A stretch of 64,000 bases of DNA, from contig CAYWPR010000034.1 of the NCBI GenBank assembly GCA_964460115.1, positions 1 through 64,000 of the forward strand, in the 5' to 3' direction. Positions 1 through 10,200 of this stretch are shown here, piece after piece. Within the stretch, counting starts at the first letter, position 1; each line of letters begins with the position of its first letter. Both the position numbers and the translations under genes were made by a program. The DNA is from JAEUJZ01 sp964460115 (GTDB lineage: Bacteria; Myxococcota_A; Polyangia; Palsa-1104; JAEUJZ01). The notes under the pieces were generated by a model. The model searched no databases. It saw only the letters and a list, made by a program, of their open reading frames with translations, and had not been told where the DNA came from.

Positions 1-1376
1 CGACCATCGTATTGATGGTGTTTTTGAGTTCGAGAATTTCGCCGCGCACATCGACAGTGATCTTTTTGCCCAAATCGCCGTTGGCAACGGCCGTGGTGAC
101 GTCGGCGATGTTGCGGACTTGCCCTGTGAGGTTACTGGCCATGGAATTGACGCTGTCGGTCAGGTCTTTCCACGTGCCCGACACGCCGCGGACCTCCGCT
201 TGTCCGCCGAGCTTGCCTTCGGTACCGACTTCGCGGGCGACGCGCGTCACTTCGGAAGCGAAAGAACTGAGCTGATCCACCATCGTATTCATGGTGTTTT
301 TCAGTTCTAAAATTTCGCCTTTGACGTCGACGGTGATCTTTTTGCCCAAATCGCCGTTGGCGACGGCGGTGGTGACTTCGGCGATATTTCGAACCTGGCC
401 GGTCAGGTTACTAGCCATGTAGTTGACGTTGTCGTTCAGGTCCTTCCACGTGCCCGAGACGCCTTTGACCTGCGCTTGCCCGCCAAGCTTGCCTTCGGTA
501 CCGACTTCGCGGGCGACCCGCGTGACTTCGGAAGCAAAGGAACTAAGCTGATCGACCATCGTGTTTATGGTGTTTTTGAGCTCCAGAATTTCGCCGCGCA
601 CATCGACAGTGATCTTTTTGCCCAAATCGCCGTTGGCGACGGCCGTGGTAACCTCTGCGATGTTACGGACCTGACCAGTCAGGTTGCTGGCCATGGAGTT
701 GACGTTGTCGGTCAAGTCCTTCCAGGTGCCGGCCACGCCTTTGACCTGGGCCTGTCCACCGAGCTTGCCTTCGGTACCGACTTCGCGGGCGACGCGCGTA
801 ACTTCGGAAGCGAAGGAACTAAGCTGATCGACCATCGTGTTGATGGTGTTTTTCAGTTCGAGAATCTCACCTTTGACATCGACGGTAATCTTTTTGGACA
901 GGTCACCGTTGGCCACTGCGGTGGTCACAGCCGCGATGTTTCGAACTTGGCCGGTGAGGTTACTGGCCATGAAGTTGACGTTATCGGTCAGGTCCTTCCA
1001 GGTTCCGGCGACGCCTCGAACATCCGCTTGTCCGCCGAGCTTGCCTTCGGTACCGACTTCGCGCGCGACACGGGTAACTTCAGACGCGAAGGAACTGAGC
1101 TGATCAACCATGGTGTTCATGGTGTTTTTCAGTTCGAGAATCTCGCCTTTGACATCGACGGTAATCTTTTTGGACAGGTCACCTTTGGCGACGGCCTTGG
1201 TGACCTCGGCGATGTTGCGCACCTGACCGGTGAGGTTACTGGCCATCAGATTCACGTTGTCGGTCAGGTCTTTCCAGGTCCCGGCCACACCTTTGACCTG
1301 GGCTTGCCCGCCGAGCTTGCCTTCGGTGCCGACTTCGCGCGCGACGCGCGTGACTTCGGACGCGAAAGAGCCAAGC
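1..1376. repeat. In-register 276-bp tandem repeat encoding the HAMP array
   Basis: The word ctgatc recurs at 272, 548, 824, 1100 and 1376, exactly 276 bp (92 codons) apart with no indels. Units share long identical blocks, for example gccttcggtaccgacttcgc in four of the five. The repeat lies wholly inside the coding frame of the poly-HAMP gene and reaches the window edge. Confidence 0.9.
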
Positions 1377-1834
1377 TGATCAACCATCGTGTTGACCACT
1401 TTGGCCGTGCGCTGAAATTCGCCTTTTAACGGCCGGCCTTCAATGTCCAGCGCCATCGTTTGCGACAAATCGCCGCGCGCCACCGAGCCGATGACTCGCG
1501 CGACCTCGGCCGTTGGCTGCACCAGGTCACCGATGAGGGAATTGACCGAATCCACACACGCCGCCCAAGCGCCGCTGGCGTCGCCGATCGTGGCGCGTTG
1601 GCTGATTTTTCCTTCCTTGCCAACGACGGTATTAATGCGCTCAAGCTCTTTGGTCATCCGCTCGTTGAGCTCGATGACCTCATTTAGCGTGTCGGCAATC
1701 TTGCCGGCGACGCCGGCGCAATCGACGGGCATACGTACCGAAAAATTGCCCTTTTTGACCGCCATAAGGATGGTCAGAAGCTGACGCTCATCCAGCGTAT
1801 CGGGCGCGCTTTGCACAGTTTGCTTCCTTGTCAT
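1..1834 (-). CDS. Poly-HAMP signalling protein, probably a histidine kinase (partial, C-terminus off the left edge)
   Basis: Reading the minus strand from ATG at 1834 gives one open frame to the window edge (611 codons, no stop). A short N-terminal stretch (MTRKQTVQSA...) is followed by one degenerate HAMP-like unit and then at least five HAMP units of exactly 92 residues each, repeating phrases such as VAREVGTEGKLGGQA, GVAGTWKDLTDNVN and ASNLTGQVRNIAEVT. No membrane segment or signal peptide is visible, so a cytoplasmic protein is likely. Long HAMP arrays of this kind are known from soluble Nik1/group III-type hybrid kinases, where they transmit a signal to a HisKA/HATPase module; that module would lie beyond the left edge and is not seen. 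The gene follows the hybrid kinase gene by 43 bp in the same direction and is probably co-transcribed with it. Confidence 0.85.
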   Translation of the reverse strand, partial: MTRKQTVQSAPDTLDERQLLTILMAVKKGNFSVRMPVDCAGVAGKIADTLNEVIELNERMTKELERINTVVGKEGKISQRATIGDASGAWAACVDSVNSLIGDLVQPTAEVARVIGSVARGDLSQTMALDIEGRPLKGEFQRTAKVVNTMVDQLGSFASEVTRVAREVGTEGKLGGQAQVKGVAGTWKDLTDNVNLMASNLTGQVRNIAEVTKAVAKGDLSKKITVDVKGEILELKNTMNTMVDQLSSFASEVTRVAREVGTEGKLGGQADVRGVAGTWKDLTDNVNFMASNLTGQVRNIAAVTTAVANGDLSKKITVDVKGEILELKNTINTMVDQLSSFASEVTRVAREVGTEGKLGGQAQVKGVAGTWKDLTDNVNSMASNLTGQVRNIAEVTTAVANGDLGKKITVDVRGEILELKNTINTMVDQLSSFASEVTRVAREVGTEGKLGGQAQVKGVSGTWKDLNDNVNYMASNLTGQVRNIAEVTTAVANGDLGKKITVDVKGEILELKNTMNTMVDQLSSFASEVTRVAREVGTEGKLGGQAEVRGVSGTWKDLTDSVNSMASNLTGQVRNIADVTTAVANGDLGKKITVDVRGEILELKNTINTMV

Positions 1835-1877
1835 TTCCTATCTCCCTGACAACTGCCTGGCGGTCGAGTTGCCAAAT

Positions 1878-4064
1878 TCACTTGGATGCGCGCTCACGCG
1901 GGGCGCGGACTTCATTGAGCACGCGCAGAAGCTCTTCAAGCTGCACCGGCTTAACCAGGTGAGCATCAAAGCCTGCGGCGGTGGCTCGGCTGCGGTCGCG
2001 CGGCTGGCCATAGCCCGAAAGTGCAATCAAAGCGGGCGGCTGCGGCATCTCAGCGCGAATGCGCGCCGCGACCTGATATCCGTCTAGCTTTGGCAGCCCT
2101 ATATCGATCAGGGCGACTTCGGGACGGCGTTCCAGCGCAACACGAATGCCTTCTAGGCCATCGGCCGCCACATCCACTTTGTGGCCGTGGACCAAAAGAA
2201 GGTACTGCATGGACTCACGAATATCGGGATGATCTTCTACAAGCAGGATGTGCAGACCAGTCTTAGTCGGCGCCGTCGTTGCCGGCCCGGCGCTGATTTG
2301 ATTTTCGGCGGAGGACTTCGAGGGCGGATCCGGCATGACTACGGTGCAGGGCAGGTGCACCACGAATTCACTGCCGTGACCTAGCCCCTCGCTGCGCGCC
2401 ACGATGCTGCCACCGTGCATTTCGACCAAGCGCTGCACCACCGTCAGGCCGATGCCTAGGCCGCCAAGCGCTCGATCCGCGGCGCGCTCGGACTGTACAA
2501 ACAGATCGAAAATGCGTGGCAAAAGCTCTTCGCTGATGCCGATGCCGGTGTCGACAACGCGAATCACCACTTCGTTTCCGGCATGTTCACAAAGCAAATG
2601 AATGCGACCGCCCGGATCGGTGTATTTGGCGGCGTTGTTAAGCAGGTTGGAAATCACCTGGCTGAGCCGCGTGCGGTCGGCAAACAGCCGCACCGGTTCA
2701 TTTGGCAAAGTGATGTCGAATTGATGGCCCCGTTCGGTAATCAGCGGCCGGCTGGTTTCTACAGCCAGTTGCACGATTTCGGAAAGCACCACAGGTTCCT
2801 GCCGCAAGGTCACTTTGCCGGTGCTGATGCGCGACACATCCAGCAAATCATCGACCAGGCGCACCATGTGCCGCACCTGCCGCTCCATGACGCGCGCGGC
2901 GCGCATCAAAATGGGATCCTGCTCTTCGCGCAAGCGCATGACTTCCAGCGCATTGACGATGGGCGCCAGGGGATTGCGCAGCTCATGTGCCAGCATCGCC
3001 AGAAACTGATCTTTGCGCCGATCGACCTCGGCCAAATCTTTGGCGCGCCGCTGCAGCTCGCTAATCAGCCGCGTGCGCTCCATGGTCATGGCGATTTGAT
3101 CGCAGACCACTTCCAGCACCGCCAGCTCGTCCAGTTTTAGATGCGGCCGGCTGCGCGTTCCAAAAGAAAGCACGCCAATCAGTCGCTGCTGGGCAAGCAG
3201 CGGAAAACTGACGAAAGCTTGAATGCCGAGGTCTCTTATGATCTGCACCCGCGGATCGTTAGAGCCCTGAATATTTTCCAGCACGATGCGCTGACGATGC
3301 TGCGCTGCTGCGCCGCTGCCGTCCTGGCCAAAAGCCAGCCGCTGGTAGCGTGCATCGCCGACGGCGGGCAGGCCGCCGCTATTTTCAAGCTGTAGCGCCT
3401 TGCCGCTTTCATCGACTCGATAATGCAAAAAGATCTCCAAGCCCAAATGCGCCGATATCTGCGCATTGAGCGGGCCTAGAAATTTCTCCGGTGCAACATC
3501 AGTCAGCAGCCGATTGGCGATGTCGGCCAAAAGCTTTAAGCGCTCGTTGCTTTCGCGCAGGCGATCCGATTCCCAGCGCTGCTTGGCTTCGGCCAGCTTT
3601 TGCTCATGCTCTCGCGCTTGCACTTCGCGCAAAAGTGCTTCCTGACGCTTGATCTCGGCGGTCTTTTTGAAAAGCTCAATAAATACCGAGACTTTGGTCT
3701 TCAGCGTCGCCGGAACGATGGGCTTGAACAAGAAGTCGACCGCGCCGATGGCGTATCCCTGAAAGACCTGGCTGTCATTGCTGGGAAACGCGGTCAAAAA
3801 GATGATGGGAATGGCGCGTGAGCGCTCGCGCTGACGAATCAGCGTCGCTGTCTCAAAGCCGTCCATTCCCGGCATCTGAATGTCTAGCAGAATGACGGCA
3901 AAATCCTGCTCCAGAAGTCGCCGCAGCGCTTCGGTTCCTGATCCGGCCCGTACCAAATTGGCATCAAGCTCGGACAGGATCGCTTCCAGGGCCAGTAGGT
4001 TGTTCAGATTGTCATCGACTAGGAGGACATCTGCTCGGGCCGCAACCTGCACCTCCCGGCTCAT
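1878..4064 (-). CDS. Hybrid sensor histidine kinase (REC-GAF-HisKA-HATPase-REC)
   Basis: A 728-residue cytoplasmic two-component kinase with no membrane segment. Domains in order: receiver (1-130, phosphoacceptor D61 in LLDIQMPGMDG), a coiled linker (about 135-180), GAF sensor (about 180-330), HisKA with H360 in MLAHELRNPL, HATPase_c (about 470-580, with N box LLNNAAKYTD and G boxes DTGIGI and GLGIGL), and a C-terminal receiver (about 605-720, D654 in LIDIGLPKLDG). The N-terminal receiver could tune the kinase, and the C-terminal one could act as a phosphorelay intermediate. It is the first gene of a minus-strand pair with the poly-HAMP protein. Ligand and output partner are unknown. Confidence 0.93.
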   Translation of the reverse strand: MSREVQVAARADVLLVDDNLNNLLALEAILSELDANLVRAGSGTEALRRLLEQDFAVILLDIQMPGMDGFETATLIRQRERSRAIPIIFLTAFPSNDSQVFQGYAIGAVDFLFKPIVPATLKTKVSVFIELFKKTAEIKRQEALLREVQAREHEQKLAEAKQRWESDRLRESNERLKLLADIANRLLTDVAPEKFLGPLNAQISAHLGLEIFLHYRVDESGKALQLENSGGLPAVGDARYQRLAFGQDGSGAAAQHRQRIVLENIQGSNDPRVQIIRDLGIQAFVSFPLLAQQRLIGVLSFGTRSRPHLKLDELAVLEVVCDQIAMTMERTRLISELQRRAKDLAEVDRRKDQFLAMLAHELRNPLAPIVNALEVMRLREEQDPILMRAARVMERQVRHMVRLVDDLLDVSRISTGKVTLRQEPVVLSEIVQLAVETSRPLITERGHQFDITLPNEPVRLFADRTRLSQVISNLLNNAAKYTDPGGRIHLLCEHAGNEVVIRVVDTGIGISEELLPRIFDLFVQSERAADRALGGLGIGLTVVQRLVEMHGGSIVARSEGLGHGSEFVVHLPCTVVMPDPPSKSSAENQISAGPATTAPTKTGLHILLVEDHPDIRESMQYLLLVHGHKVDVAADGLEGIRVALERRPEVALIDIGLPKLDGYQVAARIRAEMPQPPALIALSGYGQPRDRSRATAAGFDAHLVKPVQLEELLRVLNEVRAPRERASK

Positions 4065-4307
4065 TGTTTGCTGCGTCCAGAAACCAAGTCGTGCATAGAA
4101 GATAAGAAACGCATCGTCTCATTATGAGCGTGCTTGTCGCATCCCGTCAACGCTTCTCGTCGCAGATTTTCCGGATTTGACCTTTACACAAAGTAGCGGG
4201 GACGCCTTATCCTCTCTTTTTTTAAGAAGGCAGTTTGGGCGAAGGTCTGCTACTTGAAAGGGGATTTGTCCATCATCACTTTAGCGCCGACCTAAGCGAA
4301 TAGGAAT

Positions 4308-5417
4308 ATGCTAAGATGCATAACTGTGTGCAAATTGAAAGGGTCTGTAACGATTTTTGTCCTTGGCATTTTGCTATTCGGCTGTGCAGCGCAAAAGAGA
4401 CAGGATTCGGCGATATTTTCCGAGGGAAATCGGCCAAGTGCGACCTCGGAACGGGACAAGGAAAAGGGGCAGGACTCTACAGGGTCTAGGTCAGCGGGAC
4501 GGGCAGGGGCACGGGCCGGCCTATTCGCGGAACCGGGGGCCGCAGGAACCTGGGACTGGGTGTTGCGTTCGACGACGCAGCAAGGCGATCTGCATATTGA
4601 GCAGGAAGAGTGGCATCTGCAGCAACAAGGGGTGCGAATTTTTGGCTACTACAATCGCCAGGTCGTGACTTTGTCCTCTGATCAAAGGCCCTATCGCTGT
4701 AACGGGATGCTGGGTTTTGTCAATAATACCCTGGTGCGCGTCGTCGGTGAAGTTCACGGCCGCGAAGTTAGTTTGCGCGAAGTCGGATTCGATGCCGAGA
4801 AAAATCCTTGCGACGATGGCGCCCGCAATCTGACAAGCTACATTGGCAGCCTGGAAGGCCATTCGCTGCTTCTGCGCTATCCCTCAGGCGGTGGTCAGCA
4901 TCTTGTGCGCAGGCAGGAAAGCAGTCCGATGCTGGCGCTACGGCCGGAAAGTGAAGCGCAAAGCCAGCAAGAAGATCTGGCGCAGGTGACGCTAGAAGGG
5001 GTTTGGGACTGGCAATTTCGCGCCGCCGATCCGGATGGAGATCTCCATTTGGAAAAAGAGGAATGGCATCTACATGAAGAGAACTCCGAAATCAGCGGAT
5101 ATTATGAGCGCACTTTAGAGCGCCGCCGCGCCGCGGGCGTATTTGCCTGCAATGGCAACTCGACCATTCACAACCTCACACGCTACTTGGTCAAAGGACA
5201 GCGTTTTGGCAGCAAGCTGACGCTCACAGAAGTGGATTATCAGACGCAAGCAGGTCCCTGTGAGAACCGGGCCAGACGGTTGGACAGTTATCGCGGAACG
5301 CTTTTGCCAAATGGCCAAATGCTACTTGGCTGGGCCGGTGGTCAGCAGACTCTGTACAAGCGGGCTGGGGGAGCGTCTCCTGCCAATCATTCGGCCGACA
5401 GCCCGAGATCCGAGTAA
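4308..5417 (+). CDS. Lipoprotein with two tandem copies of an uncharacterised domain
   Basis: 369 residues starting at an ATG with AGGAA just upstream. A hydrophobic signal ends in a lipobox (LLFGC, Cys26), predicting lipidation. A charged Ser/Gly/Arg-rich linker follows, then two homologous halves: the first begins TWDWVLRSTTQQGDLHIEQEEWHL and the second VWDWQFRAADPDGDLHLEKEEWHL. Both share GYY, a CNG motif after about 25 residues and a closing stretch ARxLxSYxGxL. The four Cys of the mature part are paired in spacing, suggesting one disulphide per copy. I do not recognise the family. Such W-rich beta domains often bind lipids or ligands, but nothing here proves that. Confidence 0.8.
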   Translation: MLRCITVCKLKGSVTIFVLGILLFGCAAQKRQDSAIFSEGNRPSATSERDKEKGQDSTGSRSAGRAGARAGLFAEPGAAGTWDWVLRSTTQQGDLHIEQEEWHLQQQGVRIFGYYNRQVVTLSSDQRPYRCNGMLGFVNNTLVRVVGEVHGREVSLREVGFDAEKNPCDDGARNLTSYIGSLEGHSLLLRYPSGGGQHLVRRQESSPMLALRPESEAQSQQEDLAQVTLEGVWDWQFRAADPDGDLHLEKEEWHLHEENSEISGYYERTLERRRAAGVFACNGNSTIHNLTRYLVKGQRFGSKLTLTEVDYQTQAGPCENRARRLDSYRGTLLPNGQMLLGWAGGQQTLYKRAGGASPANHSADSPRSE

Positions 5418-5427
5418 GCGGAAAACG

Positions 5428-7140
5428 CTACTCCACAAAGATTCTCTTTAAAAAAGTCAGGAGCTTTTCTCCGTCGGCGGGTTGGCATCGATAGGCGATG
5501 TACTTGTCGGGGCGGATGAGAAAGATGCACTCCGATCGGGCTCCGTAGCGTCTGTGCACTTCGCCTTCCGAATCGAGCAGTATCGAGCTATCCGCCGGCA
5601 GCTCGGCCGGAATGCGGCTGTGCGGGACGACGATATGGACGATGACGTGACTGCCATAATGCTCTCGCACTTGGCGCTGTATGTCCGCCAGGCGCCGATA
5701 GCCTTCGGCCGTGGCCGCGGCTCCGTCAAAAAGCAGCAAAGTATGCCCGGTTCCGTGCAAATGCTCGTACAGGCGCCGCGGCTGGCCTTGCGCCGCCGGC
5801 AGCTCTGCATCATGGGCCCGCTCGCCCGGTGCCGGCCCCTGTCCGAAATCCAGCCAATCCGCAAAACTAGGTCCTTCGCTATGCGGCTCGATGCCAAGGC
5901 TTGCCGCCAGCGCTGAAGTGCGATCCTCGGCCACGATGGGACTGTGCGGATATGCAACTTCCAGCATCGATATGGCCGGCGTCGCGCGGTGCTGAACCAT
6001 CTCCATCCCGGCAACAAAGGCGGCAAATTTGCCGCGCAGTTCGCCGCTTAGCGGTGGCCGCAGGTGAAATACGCTTTGAAACCGGCGGGTCAGTATGTCG
6101 CTGCCGCGCAGGGTGGCAGCGGCTACGGGGTGGCGTTCACTGTGGTAGGAATCAAGCAGCGCCGCCGCAGCGTGGCCCTTTTGCACAAGCGCCAGTTTCC
6201 AGGCCAGATTGTAGCTGTCCTGCATGCCGGTGTTCATCCCATGTCCACCAATCGGGCTATGCGTGTGTGCGGCTTCCCCGGCCAAAAATACTCTGCCGCT
6301 GCGATAGCGCGGCACCATGCGGCGATGAAATCGGAAGTCCACCATCCACTCCGGATCGCGAACCTTGGCGCCTTTGGGCCCACGCTCGGCCATCAGCTCT
6401 TCAAAGGTGGCAAGCGTGGCTTCAGCGGGATCATCGGGGGCTAAAAGCGTCAGCATTCGATAATGCTGCTTCCCCGGCAGCGGAAAGATGCCAAGCATTC
6501 CAGACTCTGCCAAAAATCCGACGGCTTGTTCTTCGGCCGACGCAAAATTCCAATCGATGCGCAAATCGGCTTGCAAAATGCGCTGCTCGCCGGCCGCCCC
6601 TTCCAAAGGAAGCTGTAGCCCTTTGCGTACGGTGCTATGCGCGCCATCACAGCCCACAAGCCAGGTGGCATAGATAGACTCAGTACACCCCGAGGCATGC
6701 TGCAAAACGGCGCTGACTCCGTCGGCATCTTGAGAAAAGCTTTGCAGACTTACTGGGCGTTCCACCCAGACGCCAAGCTGATGCAACTGGGTCAGCAGCA
6801 AACGTTCGGTATCCGCCTGCGCAATGCTCAGACTGTGCGGATAGCGCGTTTCGATGGATGGCAAAAGGAATGGCAAACGGGCCAGGCAATTTAAATCAGG
6901 CGTGTAAACTGCAATTCCTTGCAGCCAGCGACCGCAGCCCAAAAAGGGTTCGATAATCTGCATATCCGCAAGGATTTCCAAGGTGCGCGAATGTATGACG
7001 TGCGCCTTTGAATGGACGGAAGGCTGATCCTGCATATCGATGATGCGACATCTCAGGCCGTGCCGCACAAGCTCACACGCCAAAACAAGTCCCACAGGAC
7101 CCGCCCCCACAATCAGCACATCCAGAGCAGCGTCACCCAT
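5428..7140 (-). CDS. FAD-dependent aromatic-type monooxygenase (PheA/TfdB/MhpA-like)
   Basis: 570 residues from ATG at 7140, chosen because a strong GGAGGTG lies just upstream and the dinucleotide-binding motif VLIVGAGPVG starts at residue 8; a longer reading from 7242 adds 34 unlikely residues. Group A flavoprotein hydroxylase signatures are present: GxGxxG at 12-17, the DG motif GCDGAHSTVR near 165, and the FAD-binding GD motif as AGEAAHTHSPIGGHGMNTG near 288, where the usual Asp is Glu. The C-terminal about 150 residues resemble the thioredoxin-like domain of phenol hydroxylases (RPDKYIAYR near the end). These enzymes insert one oxygen atom into an aromatic substrate using NAD(P)H. It stands alone, divergent from the Ser/Thr kinase gene; the substrate is unknown. 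Confidence 0.88.
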   Translation of the reverse strand: MGDAALDVLIVGAGPVGLVLACELVRHGLRCRIIDMQDQPSVHSKAHVIHSRTLEILADMQIIEPFLGCGRWLQGIAVYTPDLNCLARLPFLLPSIETRYPHSLSIAQADTERLLLTQLHQLGVWVERPVSLQSFSQDADGVSAVLQHASGCTESIYATWLVGCDGAHSTVRKGLQLPLEGAAGEQRILQADLRIDWNFASAEEQAVGFLAESGMLGIFPLPGKQHYRMLTLLAPDDPAEATLATFEELMAERGPKGAKVRDPEWMVDFRFHRRMVPRYRSGRVFLAGEAAHTHSPIGGHGMNTGMQDSYNLAWKLALVQKGHAAAALLDSYHSERHPVAAATLRGSDILTRRFQSVFHLRPPLSGELRGKFAAFVAGMEMVQHRATPAISMLEVAYPHSPIVAEDRTSALAASLGIEPHSEGPSFADWLDFGQGPAPGERAHDAELPAAQGQPRRLYEHLHGTGHTLLLFDGAAATAEGYRRLADIQRQVREHYGSHVIVHIVVPHSRIPAELPADSSILLDSEGEVHRRYGARSECIFLIRPDKYIAYRCQPADGEKLLTFLKRIFVE

Positions 7141-7146
7141 GTAAAC

Positions 7147-7153
7147 ACCTCCG
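7147..7153 (-). promoter_or_regulatory. Strong ribosome binding site deciding the monooxygenase start
   Basis: The minus strand reads GGAGGTGTTTACATG, placing a near-perfect Shine-Dalgarno 6-7 nt before ATG at 7140. It rules out the upstream in-frame start at 7242. Confidence 0.8.
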
Positions 7154-7205
7154 TTTAGAAAGCCAAGAATCTTCGTCGGATATTGTACAATGCTCTTGAT
7201 CGCGA

Positions 7206-10200
7206 ATGTCCGCTGAGCAACCAGGTAATCGTCCGCCCCCACCCGTAGGCCCTATGCGGGGAAGCTCTGCCAAAAAGGCTCCCTCGTCACCGGGTGAATC
7301 GGGACCCCCAAGCGATATCGTCGGGACAGTTATACACGGAAAATACCAAGTACTCCAGCGACTAAGTCATGGCGGAATGGGAGTGGTGTACAAGGCGCGG
7401 CATATGGCCCTTGACACCCTGGTCGCGCTCAAGGTTCTGCTTAAGTCGGAAGAACCCGGTGCCCAAGAGCGCTTTTTGTCCGAGGCTCGACTGGCCTCTA
7501 AGGTGCGCCATCCCAATACCGTCTATATTTCTGACGTCGGCGAGCTTGAAGACGGTCGCGCCTTTTTGGAAATGGAGTTTCTCGACGGGCGGACTTTGGC
7601 CGCGGACCTTGTTCGCGGTCCTATAGAGCTGCTGCGCGCCTGCCAGATCGTTATGCAGATTGCGCGCGGTCTGCAAGCCGTTCACGACAAGGGCATCATC
7701 CATCGCGATATGAAGCCCGATAACGTCTTTTTGGTCGAACAGGATGGCGCGCAAGACTTTGTAAAAATTGTCGATTTCGGAATCGCTAAGGTGGCCCGGC
7801 AGGGCGATACGCCAGGCGATGGCACGTCGCCAATCACGGCCGCCGAGGCCGGACTTGATGCCAAGGGCGATTCGGATTCCGGTGCGATTCCGATGCCCCG
7901 CTCCAATAGTTACACTTTGCCTGGCAAGGTGATGGGGACTCCTGGCTATATGGCCCCCGAGCAGTTGCAAGCGCTGCGGCTGGATGTACGGGTCGATCAG
8001 TATGCGCTCGGTTGCATTTTCTATCAGATGATCGCCGGGCGGCCGGTGTATCAGGCGCGCGGCTTGCAGACGCTGATGATGCGGCACCTTATGGAAAAGC
8101 CGCTGCCGCTGCGCAAACGCTGTCCCAAAGCGGACATTCCGGCATCTTTGGATGCGCTGGTGATGCGGCTTTTGGCCCGTGAGCCCGACGACCGTTTTGC
8201 CTCGATGCGCGAGGTAGAGCTGGCCCTGCAGCGCGAAATTGATCTGCTGCTTATCGCCCGCGGCGACAAGATTCCGGTGGGCTCGCTGACTGGGCAGCAA
8301 GTTCGTAGCGGCATCGCCGGGCGCTGGCGGCGCCGAGACGGTGTGCTTTGGCTGCTGCCGGTTGTCGTGGCGCTGGGGCTCATGATCGTTGGCTATCTTG
8401 GGTATAGGCGCTTTTATCAGCCCAGGATCAAAGGAAGTGAGATTCCCGGTGGAATTTTGTCGCGCGAACTTGCAGAGCTGCGCCAGCGCGCCTTGATCGT
8501 ACTTTTGTCCGATGCGCACAGCGGAATCCTGGATTTGCAAGGCTCGGCGATGCTGGCGCTTGGTCAAACCCGCGATCCCGACCTGCGCAAAGAACTGGAA
8601 GATGCTTTGACCAGTGCCGAGCCGCAGATTCGCGCGCAGGCAGCGGTGGCCCTGGGCAACTTGGGAAATCGCTTGGCCATTTCGGCCTTGGCTGGCCTCC
8701 TAGAGCAAAGCGGTCCGAGCCGTGCAGGGGGGCATATCGAGAATCCTCAGGTTAAGATCGCCGCGGCCGGGGCCCTGCGCCAGCTTGGCGATCCGCGCGG
8801 ACAGCGCTTTTTAGAGTTGACCGTAGACAACAAGGATGCCGACGTTCAGTTTCGCGGGGCGCTGCTATTTTGCGATCAGGGGCCGCGCGACGTACAGCGT
8901 GTCCTGCGGGCGTACTCGCAGCGCCAAGGGCTGCCGCAGAGCACGCTTTTAAACATCACGGCTTGTCTGGCCCGCGCCGGCGATACCGCTTCTTTGCAAC
9001 GGCTGCATGCGCAGGTCAGCGAAGTCGGGCCCAGTGAATTGCGTTTGGCAGCGGCGACCAAGCTTGCCCAGCTCGGAGATACCGAAGGGCTGAAGTACCT
9101 ACGCGACGCAGCGCGCAAGCGCGATCGCGAACAGATACTGGCCGCGCGCGAGCTGGCCCTGCTTGACGAATCCGATGGGCTGGACCTGTTTCGGCAGATG
9201 GTGGGCAACCAAGAAGCGCAAAGCTTGGTGCGTCAGCTGGCCTGCGATGGGCTTGGCGGCGTCGGTGAATCGATCGATGTACGGCGCCTTGTGGGATTGC
9301 TGGGCGAAAGAGATCGCTATTTGCGGCAAGCCGGCGCGCGCGCCATCGTCCAGATCGCCGGCCGCGATCCCGGTCTTTTGTCGCTGCAAAGCATGCACTG
9401 GGCGCAAGAGGCCATTTCCGACCCTGATGCTTTGGTGCGCGAGTCCGCGGCGGCGATTTTGGGGGACAGCCTACACGCCGGCGCGGTCACGCTACTGACT
9501 CGATTGCTAAAAGACCGAGACACCCGCGTGCGGCGCAGCGCCGCGATTGCCCTTGGCAAGCGCAAGGATGAAGCCACGGTCAGGGCTTTGGACGGCGCCT
9601 TGCTCGATACCGATCGCGAAGTACGCATTGAATCGCTGCGTTCGCTGACGCAGGTGGGCGCGGCGCTAAACAGTCCGGGATTGGCGCGGGTTTCCGCGAA
9701 GGTGCGAGATTCGCTTTTGGCGATGGCCAAAGGACAAACGGGCGCAGCCACGCCCGAACGAGTCATTGCGTCTGGGCTGCTGCTTCGCCTGGGTGACGTC
9801 AGCCAAGCGCAGAAGCTGCGCGAGTGGTTAGGCGCCACGGACGCCGAGCTGCGGCGCTTGGCCTTGGATCAGCTTCCTTTGACCCAGGATGAACTGGCGG
9901 CGTTGCTACGCGATTCAGCGGTGGAGGTGCGCTTTTTGGCGGCGCGGCGCTTGGCCGCCCTGGGGGATCGGCGCGCATTGCCGGTGCTACAGGACATCAC
10001 TGCGCACGGGGGCAGCAAGGCCATTATCGCGTACGGCTTGTTACGGCGGCTTACGCCGGGACTGTCCACACTAAATCCGGTGGAACGGCTGCTTTTGGAC
10101 CCCGATCCGGCAAACCGCATGGAAGCGGTCGAGGCCATGGCCGGGCTGCCGCTTTTCGAAGCCGAGCCCTACTTGATACGCGCGTCGCGCGATCGTGAGC

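Noticed and set aside
1..1376. Possible CRISPR or satellite array
   Set aside because: The repeat is 276 bp, contiguous without spacers and wholly coding.
476..1429. Long plus-strand open frame inside the repeat region
   Set aside because: It is the reverse of the HAMP array; its regular pattern comes from the 276-bp repeat, and the minus-strand frame gives clear HAMP units.
7362..8567. 401-codon minus-strand frame under the Ser/Thr kinase
   Set aside because: No ribosome site or recognisable domain; the plus strand encodes intact kinase motifs.
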